Below are positions 1 to 5,661 of a DNA stretch of 5,661 nt, piece by piece (position 1 is the first letter of the stretch; every line of letters starts with the position of its first letter). The notes below the pieces were generated by a model, which made no database searches, was not told the DNA's origin, and was given only the letters and a program-made list of their open reading frames with translations. The stretch spans positions 1 to 5,661 of the forward strand of contig JAKASH010000238.1 of assembly GCA_021828225.1 (NCBI GenBank), written 5' to 3'. Source of the DNA: Acidobacteriota bacterium. Its GTDB lineage: Bacteria > Acidobacteriota > Terriglobia > UBA7540. The position numbers were made by a program, and so were the translations under genes.

Positions 1-2
1 CT

Positions 3-1019
3 GGAGTAGTGGTTCGTCCATTTACAGTTCCTGATCACATCGACCTTAACGGGAAACCGAGCTTTTACCCGGGAAGCTATGCGACGAACAACAAGCAGGG
101 AGGCTATCCGTTCGGCAAATACCCACCTCTGGATGACAATTTCTACTTTTTGAAGGCCGTATACGAATACTGGGTGATGACGCATAGTCTCGCGTTCTTC
201 GATTCAGCGGTGAAGACTTCCTTCGGGGAGGTGAAGCTTTCCAGCCTCTGTGAGCATGTTTACAAGGCTGTTCCGATAGACCCTTCCACCGGACTCGTGA
301 CGGCCGGCAACATCAAGCAAGAAAACGCCAAGGACTGGGGATTCTGCGACGGAGAATTCAAATCCGGCGAGTTGCTGTTTCCTTCGGTCCTGAGGTACAT
401 CGCTGCCCAGGAGTTGGCCCAAATTTTCCGTGCCGCTGGCGAGAAGGAGAAAGCAGTCAGGTACGAACGAGACGCCGAGCAGATTAGAAGGTCTATCCCC
501 AAAGTGTTTTTCCACGCTTCGCAGAATGCTGGAGAAGGATGGCTAAATTCTGCAACGGGCGTTGGCAATCAGCCGGACGTGTGGGGAAGCGCTTTCGCGG
601 TCTGGAGTGGAGTTGTGAAAGGCAGGGTGGCCGAAGAGGTCTGCCGGGCACTGGTTCGTGCATTCCGGGAAAAGACCGCTGTGCGGGAGGGTTGCGTCCG
701 GCAAATTCTGACGACTGATCCAACCAACCACGGAGGCCGGCAGAATTCGATTGTAAAGCTGGGGACTTATCAGAACGGCGGCTATTGGGGAACACCGACT
801 GGCTGGTATATCACCGCCATGGACAGGGTTGACCACGAGGCAGCCGTGCAAATGGCCCAGGCCTACATCCGCTTCCTGAGGGAGAACCGGCTTTCCGATG
901 GGATGGCCAAAGCGTGGGAATGGTTTAACCCGGACACAGGGCAGCACAACAACCCGCTCTACGTCGCCACCGTGGCTTTGCCGTATCTGAGCCTGAAAGA
1001 AGCCGGGTTGCTGAAATGA
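3..1019 (+). CDS. Six-hairpin glycosidase-like protein, C-terminal part (5' truncated by window edge)
   Basis: The frame is open from the first complete codon and has no stop upstream, so the gene starts outside the window; the GTG at 9 is not a convincing start. About 338 residues are visible. The protein appears to be the catalytic (alpha/alpha)6 barrel of a six-hairpin glycosidase, the fold shared by GH15, GH37, GH63, GH78 and related families. Counting from the GTG at 9, visible motifs are PLDDNFYFLKAVYEYW at 40-55, an acid-rich DWGFCDGEF at 109-117 followed by long helices, QPDVWGSAFAVWSGVV at 188-203, NGGYWGTPTGWYITAMD at 256-272, and EWFNPDTGQHNNP at 304-316. The last resembles the E-x-x-x-P-x-TG segment that carries a catalytic acid in GH63/GH37-type enzymes. 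The end, LPYLSLKEAGLLK, is a natural terminal helix, so the 3' end looks complete. I cannot assign a CAZy family or substrate. It probably hydrolyses a glycosidic bond in the same pathway as the exported glycosidase-like protein 77 bases downstream. Fold confidence is good; specific activity is unknown. Confidence 0.75.
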   Translation, partial: GVVVRPFTVPDHIDLNGKPSFYPGSYATNNKQGGYPFGKYPPLDDNFYFLKAVYEYWVMTHSLAFFDSAVKTSFGEVKLSSLCEHVYKAVPIDPSTGLVTAGNIKQENAKDWGFCDGEFKSGELLFPSVLRYIAAQELAQIFRAAGEKEKAVRYERDAEQIRRSIPKVFFHASQNAGEGWLNSATGVGNQPDVWGSAFAVWSGVVKGRVAEEVCRALVRAFREKTAVREGCVRQILTTDPTNHGGRQNSIVKLGTYQNGGYWGTPTGWYITAMDRVDHEAAVQMAQAYIRFLRENRLSDGMAKAWEWFNPDTGQHNNPLYVATVALPYLSLKEAGLLK

Positions 1020-1087
1020 GGCGGCGAAAAGAGTGATCCACTGACGGTTTGATAGTTAAGACAGGGAGCCCAATGCACGATCTGAAT

Positions 1088-1092
1088 GGAGA
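1088..1092 (+). promoter_or_regulatory. Ribosome binding site (GGAGA) supporting the ATG at 1097
   Basis: GGAGA lies four bases before the ATG at 1097 and gives a protein beginning MSKKRTIPEE. A competing AGGGAG at 1063-1068 lies four bases before an in-frame ATG at 1073, and a TTG at 1049 is also in frame. I prefer 1097 because the residues between 1049 and 1097 add nothing to the Tat signal, whose N-region is already 24 residues long. The choice between 1073 and 1097 is not secure. Confidence 0.4.
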
Positions 1093-1096
1093 CAAG

Positions 1097-4000
1097 ATGT
1101 CAAAGAAGAGGACGATACCGGAGGAAGTGATTCGCACGAAGGCTGGAGAATTTGGCAAAACCCTCCTCAACCGGCGGGACTTTGCAAAATTGACGCTGGG
1201 TGCTGTGGGCGTAGCCGGGGCAGGGTGGCAGTCGCTTGCGTGGGGCGCCCAATTGGCCGCAACGGCTGGCACTCAGGTGATGCAGAGAGTCCAGTACGGA
1301 ATTGGGCCCGGCTGGTCTCGTGAGCTTGGTGATGTCCGTGTCGAACTCCGGGTGTCAGAAAAAGCCGACGCGATCTGGGCGCATATTCCCTGGAGGCGCA
1401 GGGACCGGATGCCGCAGAACAAGGCGGTCATCCTGGTGGATGCCAAGACCGGCAAGACCATCAAGAACCTGGCAAGAGCTGCCATCAACCGTGAATTTGG
1501 CGATCTCATATTTCAACCAGAAACGGTCCCGGGTACCTACTTCCTTTACTACTTGCCCTACAAGGCTAACCCCGTTTCATGGGCTTATTCGATCACTTAT
1601 CTTTCTCCGAAAGCGACAGCCGATCCGGCGTGGCTTGCAAGGCATCAGTTGGCGGCGAAACATTCTGATGGCAATGTCTTGCGCACTTTGCCGCAGGCAA
1701 AAGTGCAGGAGATCCAGGCTCGGAACGACTTCAACCGTTTTGATCCCATGGAGGTCATTGCCACGGAAGAAGAGACTCGCAATCTTCTGGCTCATTACCC
1801 TGGGCGGACCTACCTGACTTTTCCCGAAGAGCGCCAGTTTCCGATCCGAATGACCGAGGACCTGCCGCTCCGCTGGATTGAAAGAGGGCCAAGCACAGAG
1901 TTTCGGGGCGTGGCTGAACGAGGAGAATTTTTTGCTTTTCAGATCGGGATCTATGCCTGTCGGGCGGCGATTCCAAATCTCTCCGTGCGGTATGAAGATT
2001 TAATATCCGCCCGGGGCGGAAAGATTACGCGAGCCTCCATGCGATGTATCAACCTGGCCGGAAACGATTGGGCCGGGCGGCCCGTGACGATGACTTTCTC
2101 GGTTCCGCAGGGAACGGTACGCGCCCTCTGGTTTGGAATCCAGATCCCGAAAGATGCGGAGGCCGGCAGATACCGTGGCGCACTGGTTCTCCACCCCGAA
2201 GGAGCTGAGGAGACTCGCATCCGATTGAACATCGACGTTTCACGGCAAACAGTGGAAGATGCCGGAGACAACGATCTGTGGCGGCAAGCACGACTGAGGT
2301 GGCTGGACTCGACCTTGGCCGTCGACGATGAGGTTACCAAACCTTACACGCCCTTGAAAGTGCAAGGTCGGACGGTGAGTTGCCTCGGACGCGAAGTTCG
2401 GTTTGCCGCGAACGGCTTTCCGGAAAGCATCCTGAGCAACGGGCGGGAAACTCTGGCCAAGCCGGTATCGATGGTCGTTGAAACCTCAGAGGGAGAAGTT
2501 CATTGGAGCGCAGGTGCGACGGACGTTCTCGGTTCTGGAGCGGGTTCAGTCACCCGGCAGACGAAGATGACCGCCGGCAAGGTAAGACTGCTTTGTCGGG
2601 CCCGGATGGAATTCGATGGTTACATCAACTATCGCGTCACGCTTACGGCGCAAAGTAGAACTCCGGTAAAAGATATTCGCCTGGAGATTCCTCTGCGCAA
2701 AGAGATCGCCACCTACATGATGGGGTTGGGATGCAAAGGAGGCTATCGTCCGAAGGACTGGAAATGGGTTTGGGACATCAACCGGGCCAATAATCAGGTA
2801 TGGCTTGGGGAAGTCGAGGCGGGCCTGCAATGCCAGCTCAAGGGACCGAAAGAAGAGTGGAATTTGTATGACCTGAAGACCGAAGGGATTCCGAGGGCGT
2901 GGGGCAACGAAGGGAAAGGAGGGTGCACGGTCACAGAAGAAAATGGCCATGTGATGGTGCGTGCGTACAGCGGCGAGCGAATCCTAGACTCCGGTGAAGA
3001 GTTGGCATTCAACTTTGCGCTTCTGGTAACTCCCCTGAAGCCGCTGAATCCGGACCACTGGAACCAGCGATATTACCAGCAGGGATATCCAGAACCGGGC
3101 GCGGTACCCGTCGAGAAACTGGTTCGTTCGGGGGCGACCATTGTTAACATTCACCAGGGGAATGAGCTCAACCCGTATATCAATTATCCTTTTCTGACCG
3201 TGGACAAACTTGCTGCCTACGCGAACGAGGTGCATGCTGCCGGCCTGAAGGCGAAGATTTACTACACGGTGCGCGAGTTGAGCAACCGTGTGGCTGAGAT
3301 GTGGGCGTTGCGAAGCTTGGGCGATGAGATCTTTATGGACGGACCGGGAGGCGGCGGTTCTTGGCTGTGCGAGCACCTGGTTTCGCACTACACGCCGGGT
3401 TGGCATCAGTCGCTTTCGGATGGGGAGGTTGATGAGGCGATTCTTGATACAGGCCGTGTCGGGCTTACGCGGTGGGACAATTATTATGTCGAGGGTTTGG
3501 CATACCTGCTCCGGAAGGCGGCAATCGACGGCATTTACCTGGATGGAATCGGCTATGACCGTGTAGTTATGAAGCGAGTCCGGAAGGTCCTCGACCGCGT
3601 TCGGCCGGGCAGCCTCATCGACTTCCATTCCGGAAATGCCTATTCATTCCATGATCTCAAAATCAGTGTAGCGAACCAATACATGGAACTCTTTCCCTAT
3701 ATCGACAGCCTGTGGTTTGGAGAAGGGTTTAACTACAATGAATCCCCCGATTACTGGCTGGTGGAGATTTCCGGGCTGCCGTTCGGGCTGTTCAGTGACA
3801 TGCTCAACGGCGGTGGCAATCCCTGGCGAGGGATGATTTACGGAATGACAACCCGGTACTTTGCCCATTATGATCCCAGTCATATCTGGGATCTCTGGAC
3901 GAGCTTTAAGATTCAGGAAGCGGAGATGATTGGCTATTGGGTTCCCTCCTGCCCGGTGAAGACTGGCCGCAAGGACGTGCTGGCAACGGTCTATAAGAAG

Positions 4001-4210
4001 AATGGCAGCGCCCTCATCTCTTTGGCCAGTTGGGCGAAGGAACCGGTCTCTGTCTCGCTGGAAATCGATTGGGGGGCTCTTGGGCAGGACGCAGAAACCT
4101 CAAAACTCACGGCGCCCGCAATCCAGAATTTCCAGGAAGGGAAGACATTTTCGCCGAAAGATGAAATCCCGGTCGAACCTGGAAAAGGTTGGCTGCTGAT
4201 CCTTCAGTGA
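1097..4210 (+). CDS. Large Tat-exported glycoside hydrolase-like protein (DUF6067/GH123-N-like plus TIM barrel)
   Basis: About 1037 residues from the preferred ATG; in-frame ATG 1073 and TTG 1049 are alternatives. Residues 25-31 are NRRDFAK, close to the twin-arginine consensus, followed by a hydrophobic stretch to about 50, so the protein is predicted to be exported folded through Tat. Domains as seen: a beta-rich region around 65-180 (HIPWRRRD near 96-103, YFLYYLPYK near 148-156); a beta-sandwich region about 260-540 containing LWRQARLRWLDSTLAVDDEV at 394-413 and then KPYTPL, which I recognise as characteristic of DUF6067/GH123 N-terminal-like proteins; a TIM-barrel region about 670-910 with GIYLDGIGYDR (812-822), LIDFHSGN (840-847) and SLWFGEGFNYN (871-881); and a C-terminal beta domain about 959-1037. 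D816 and E876 are candidate catalytic acids on barrel strand ends, and an adjacent D743-E744 pair recalls the Asp-Glu pair of GH123; neither is proven. It probably acts on a polysaccharide or glycoconjugate in the periplasm or outside the cell. The substrate is unknown. No frameshift or truncation is visible. Confidence 0.82.
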   Translation: MSKKRTIPEEVIRTKAGEFGKTLLNRRDFAKLTLGAVGVAGAGWQSLAWGAQLAATAGTQVMQRVQYGIGPGWSRELGDVRVELRVSEKADAIWAHIPWRRRDRMPQNKAVILVDAKTGKTIKNLARAAINREFGDLIFQPETVPGTYFLYYLPYKANPVSWAYSITYLSPKATADPAWLARHQLAAKHSDGNVLRTLPQAKVQEIQARNDFNRFDPMEVIATEEETRNLLAHYPGRTYLTFPEERQFPIRMTEDLPLRWIERGPSTEFRGVAERGEFFAFQIGIYACRAAIPNLSVRYEDLISARGGKITRASMRCINLAGNDWAGRPVTMTFSVPQGTVRALWFGIQIPKDAEAGRYRGALVLHPEGAEETRIRLNIDVSRQTVEDAGDNDLWRQARLRWLDSTLAVDDEVTKPYTPLKVQGRTVSCLGREVRFAANGFPESILSNGRETLAKPVSMVVETSEGEVHWSAGATDVLGSGAGSVTRQTKMTAGKVRLLCRARMEFDGYINYRVTLTAQSRTPVKDIRLEIPLRKEIATYMMGLGCKGGYRPKDWKWVWDINRANNQVWLGEVEAGLQCQLKGPKEEWNLYDLKTEGIPRAWGNEGKGGCTVTEENGHVMVRAYSGERILDSGEELAFNFALLVTPLKPLNPDHWNQRYYQQGYPEPGAVPVEKLVRSGATIVNIHQGNELNPYINYPFLTVDKLAAYANEVHAAGLKAKIYYTVRELSNRVAEMWALRSLGDEIFMDGPGGGGSWLCEHLVSHYTPGWHQSLSDGEVDEAILDTGRVGLTRWDNYYVEGLAYLLRKAAIDGIYLDGIGYDRVVMKRVRKVLDRVRPGSLIDFHSGNAYSFHDLKISVANQYMELFPYIDSLWFGEGFNYNESPDYWLVEISGLPFGLFSDMLNGGGNPWRGMIYGMTTRYFAHYDPSHIWDLWTSFKIQEAEMIGYWVPSCPVKTGRKDVLATVYKKNGSALISLASWAKEPVSVSLEIDWGALGQDAETSKLTAPAIQNFQEGKTFSPKDEIPVEPGKGWLLILQ
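1160..1250 (+). other. Twin-arginine (Tat) signal region of the large glycosidase-like protein
   Basis: The encoded segment has a polar N-region, then NRRDFAK, then a hydrophobic run rich in Gly, Ala, Leu and Val, ending near SLAWGAQ. The paired Arg followed by x-F-x-K matches the Tat pattern (S/T-R-R-x-F-L-K) except for Asn in the first position and Ala in place of Leu. The cleavage site is not clear; AWG/AQ or AQLA/A are possible. Confidence 0.75.
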
Positions 4211-4251
4211 TTCAGGGCTCATCTGGAGTTATTCGCGTCGCGGAGAAATTC

Positions 4252-4269
4252 GACTGAAGCTCAGTCTTT
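4252..4269 (+). terminator. Possible weak hairpin terminator after the glycosidase-like gene
   Basis: GACTGA-AGC-TCAGTC is a perfect six-base-pair inverted repeat with a three-base loop, followed by only three T residues. The position, 42 bases after the stop codon at 4210, suits a terminator or a processing hairpin. The short stem and short T-run make it weak, and partial read-through into the next gene is plausible. Confidence 0.25.
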
Positions 4270-4353
4270 GCTGAAGACGTTGAAACGCATGTTGAACGAT
4301 CTCTGTGCTTACTTTTTGTGCCTGTTTTGCAGGTCAGGCTTGCAAGGTTTGGG

Positions 4354-4363
4354 AGGAGGAGGA
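4354..4363 (+). promoter_or_regulatory. Strong purine-rich ribosome binding site deciding the TTG start at 4369
   Basis: The run AGGAGGAGGA contains overlapping AGGAGG matches to the anti-Shine-Dalgarno sequence and ends five bases before an in-frame TTG. This is the best translation signal in the window, and it places the start 51 bases downstream of the in-frame GTG at 4318. Confidence 0.75.
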
Positions 4364-4368
4364 CTAAG

Positions 4369-5439
4369 TTGAGGACCACTGCGTTTGAGATCGAAGTTTA
4401 CGAGGCGGAAGGGATTGCGTATCGGTGGCGTGACGGGTTGGTGGGAGGACCGGGTGGAAAGATCCGGTGCCCGCTGTTGCGGGTCCGGACCGACGCGGGC
4501 ATCGATGGCCTGGTATGGCTGACGCATGAAGCAATCTCACGTGACTTGATTGAACGTTGCATCGCCCCGATGTTCATGGGGGCGGACCCGTTGATGCGAG
4601 AAAAGATCTGGATGGAAATGTGGGAAAGGGATCGACTTGAGGAATTCCCGATGTACGCCCTGGGCTATCTGGATGTGGCGCTGTGGGACATCTGCGCAAA
4701 AGCTCTTGGCCAGCCCGTTTATAAACTGCTGGGTGGACACAAGCCGCGGGCCAAGGCCTATGCCAGCACGGTGACAATGGCGACGCTTGACGATTACCTG
4801 CGGCTTGCCGACCGTTGTCTGGAGAAAGGATACAAAGCGATCAAACTCCACGTCTGGGGCCGGATTGGAGATGACATCCGGTTGGTTCGCAAGCTGCGGG
4901 AGCATGTCGGTCCTGACATCGAGTTGATGCTGGACGGAAGCGCCGGTTACAACTTTGAAGAATCGGTTCGGCTAGGGCGGGCGATGGAAGAGGCAGACTA
5001 TATGTGGCTGGAAGAGCCGATGCGGGAGTTCAGTTTGTATGCCTATGAGAGGCTCTGTGAAACACTTGACATCTCGATTCTGGGAGCAGAGTGTACCGAC
5101 GGCTGCCATTTCAACGCCAGCGAATGGTTGCGGCATGGGGCATGCGACCGGTTACGGACAAGTTGGTTCTATAAGGGAGGATTTACTGGCGCCCTGAAGG
5201 TCGCTCACCTAGCCGAGTCATTTCAGGTCCAGGCGGATGTTCACGGGGGTGGCCATGGCTCCCTGGCCTTGGTCTGTGCGCTTCCCAACTCTTTGTATTA
5301 TGAGAGCCTTGTGCCGGAGGGATGTCAGGGCGATGCAACCCAGTCTGGGCCGATTCTGCCTGATTCTCAGGGATGGGTCTATTCCAGTGATGAACCGGGG
5401 ATTGGTTGGGAGCCTGATCCTGGTAAACGCACTCAATGA
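4369..5439 (+). CDS. Mandelate racemase/muconate lactonizing enzyme-type enolase-superfamily protein (sugar-acid enzyme)
   Basis: 356 residues from the TTG, near the usual 350-400 of the family. Start reasons: AGGAGGAGGA just upstream, and the N-terminus (L)RTTAFEIEVYEAEG begins like the capping domain of family members. Capping domain about 1-120; the (beta/alpha)7-beta barrel follows. Metal ligands by motif and spacing are D189 (in MLDGSAGY), E215 (WLEEP) and E241 (LGAE), spaced 26 and 26 as in mandelate racemase. K159 and H161 (AIKLHVW) occupy the KxK position. H292 (ADVHGGGHG) and E312 (YYE) align by spacing with His297 and Glu317 of mandelate racemase, but S265 stands where its Asp270 would be. 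The protein should abstract the proton alpha to a carboxylate with Mg2+ in the cytoplasm; dehydration or epimerisation of a sugar acid is the likeliest job. I cannot name the substrate or assign a symbol. Its position next to two glycosidase-like genes suggests it handles an acid sugar they release. Confidence 0.85.
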   Translation: MRTTAFEIEVYEAEGIAYRWRDGLVGGPGGKIRCPLLRVRTDAGIDGLVWLTHEAISRDLIERCIAPMFMGADPLMREKIWMEMWERDRLEEFPMYALGYLDVALWDICAKALGQPVYKLLGGHKPRAKAYASTVTMATLDDYLRLADRCLEKGYKAIKLHVWGRIGDDIRLVRKLREHVGPDIELMLDGSAGYNFEESVRLGRAMEEADYMWLEEPMREFSLYAYERLCETLDISILGAECTDGCHFNASEWLRHGACDRLRTSWFYKGGFTGALKVAHLAESFQVQADVHGGGHGSLALVCALPNSLYYESLVPEGCQGDATQSGPILPDSQGWVYSSDEPGIGWEPDPGKRTQ

Positions 5440-5576
5440 GCCGTCGGTAGGCAAGGAGGCCCGGAATTCGGCGCGAATATCCGGCATTGCCACAATCGGG
5501 CGCCAAGGCCAAGGTGCAGACGGATTTAAAGGAATACGATGCTTTGGGGAAACAATTAACCGATGGGTGAGGCGCC
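5440..5576 (+). other. Intergenic region with an orphan Shine-Dalgarno sequence and a 34-codon open frame
   Basis: AAGGAGG at 5453-5459 is a near-perfect ribosome binding sequence, but no ATG, GTG or TTG follows at normal distance. In the frame ending at TGA 5568-5570 there is an ATT at 5466, six bases after the motif, opening a 34-codon hydrophilic frame (ending KEYDALGKQLTDG). The first standard start in that frame is TTG at 5487, then GTG at 5514. I do not recognise the peptide. It could be a small gene with a rare start, a decayed gene end, or chance. No convincing promoter or terminator is seen. Confidence 0.3.
5566..5572 (+). promoter_or_regulatory. Ribosome binding site for the ATG at 5577
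   Basis: GGTGAGG lies four bases before the ATG at 5577. It is a moderate Shine-Dalgarno match at slightly short spacing. It supports translation starting at this ATG, which opens a signal-peptide-like sequence. Confidence 0.45.
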
Positions 5577-5661
5577 ATGAAAAGATCAACGTTGTTCCTG
5601 CTGGGTCTCCTGGCAATTTTACTGATTATCGCGGAGCCCCGGATGCCTTGGGCTCGCAGCG
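5577..5661 (+). CDS. Start of an exported protein (signal peptide only; 3' truncated by window edge)
   Basis: Only 28 codons are visible. They read as a basic N-terminus (MKR), an uninterrupted hydrophobic core (about residues 5-18, LFLLGLLAILLIIA) and a polar tail (EPRMPWARS), the layout of a Sec signal peptide or an N-terminal membrane anchor. There is no lipobox Cys in the visible part. GGTGAGG precedes the ATG by four bases. The gene lies 137 bases after the enolase-superfamily gene on the same strand and may belong to the same locus, for example as another exported hydrolase or binding protein, but the mature domain is outside the window and the function cannot be stated. Confidence 0.6.
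   Translation, partial: MKRSTLFLLGLLAILLIIAEPRMPWARS

Larger units (their letters stand above)
4211..4368 (+). other. Intergenic leader between the glycosidase-like and enolase-superfamily genes
   Basis: This 158-base gap contains no gene I can support. It holds a perfect short hairpin at 4252-4266 and a purine-rich ribosome binding site at 4354-4363. TTGAAA at 4280 resembles a -35 box, but there is no matching -10 at the right distance, so I do not call a promoter. A GTG at 4318 is in frame with the downstream gene but has no Shine-Dalgarno sequence in front of it, so this stretch is better read as untranslated leader. Confidence 0.5.

Noticed and set aside
543..947. A 134-codon minus-strand frame opposite the six-hairpin gene
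   Set aside because: The + strand frame has clear glycosidase motifs throughout; the minus frame has none.
1049..1077. Possible promoter with TTGATA as -35 before the glycosidase-like gene
   Set aside because: The hexamer at the correct spacing (AATGCA) is a poor -10, and the short gap is also compatible with co-transcription from upstream.
1302..1817. A 171-codon open frame on the + strand in another frame
   Set aside because: It overlaps the glycosidase-like gene. Its translation is rich in Arg, Ser and Pro with no domain, as expected for an out-of-frame reading.
2984..3628. A 214-codon open frame on the minus strand
   Set aside because: It lies wholly inside the barrel-coding part of the glycosidase-like gene. 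Its translation has no recognisable domain, and it is a compositional shadow of the strong + strand gene.
4280..4320. Possible promoter with TTGAAA as -35
   Set aside because: No -10-like hexamer occurs at 16-18 bases; the nearest T-rich candidate is too far.
5437..5570. Idea that the small frame at 5466-5570 is the frameshifted C-terminus of the enolase-superfamily gene
   Set aside because: The enolase frame stops at 5437-5439 after a family-like PGIGWEPDPG ending, and the frame of the small ORF has its own stop at 5448-5450, so a single shift would not join them.
5183..5616. Two overlapping minus-strand frames covering the gap after the enolase-superfamily gene
   Set aside because: They are mostly antisense to conserved enolase-superfamily coding sequence, lack recognisable motifs and have no convincing translation signal.
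1..5661. CRISPR arrays, insertion sequences, tRNA or rRNA genes
   Set aside because: I looked for repeated spaced units, terminal inverted repeats with transposase-like frames, and tRNA-like cloverleaf sequences with CCA ends, and saw none.

Overview
The window looks like chromosomal DNA of a carbohydrate-degrading bacterium. Base composition is moderately G+C-rich (mid-50s percent by eye). All genes are on the + strand, with mixed ATG/TTG starts. The gene content (a large Tat-exported glycosidase-like protein, a six-hairpin glycosidase-like protein and an enolase-superfamily sugar-acid enzyme) is typical of Acidobacteriota, Planctomycetota or Verrucomicrobiota from soil or sediment. This placement rests on protein style only, because there is no rRNA or other phylogenetic marker here.

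Layout: (1) 3-1019 is the 3' part of a gene for an (alpha/alpha)6-barrel, six-hairpin glycosidase-like protein; its 5' end lies outside the window. (2) After a gap of about 77 bases, 1097-4210 encodes a protein of about 1037 residues with a twin-arginine signal, a beta-rich N-terminal half of the DUF6067/GH123-N-like type, a TIM-barrel glycosidase-like domain and a small C-terminal beta domain. (3) A gap of 158 bases holds a short perfect hairpin and a very strong purine-rich ribosome binding site. (4) 4369-5439 encodes a mandelate racemase/muconate lactonizing enzyme-type member of the enolase superfamily, most likely starting at a TTG. (5) A gap of 137 bases contains a strong Shine-Dalgarno sequence with no normal start behind it. 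(6) From 5577 to the window edge is the beginning of a gene whose first 28 codons read as a signal peptide.

Taken together this looks like part of a saccharide-utilisation locus. The exported glycosidase(s) would release sugars or sugar acids outside the cytoplasm. The enolase-superfamily protein would then process an acid sugar inside the cell (dehydration, epimerisation or lactone isomerisation). The last gene probably encodes another exported or lipid-facing component. The substrate cannot be read from the sequence. The most distinctive points are the active-site substitutions in the enolase-superfamily protein (His where the family usually has the second Lys of KxK, Ser where the Asp of the His-Asp dyad is expected) and the large exported glycosidase-like protein, whose family has little assigned biochemistry. 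I saw no mobile element, CRISPR array, tRNA or rRNA.
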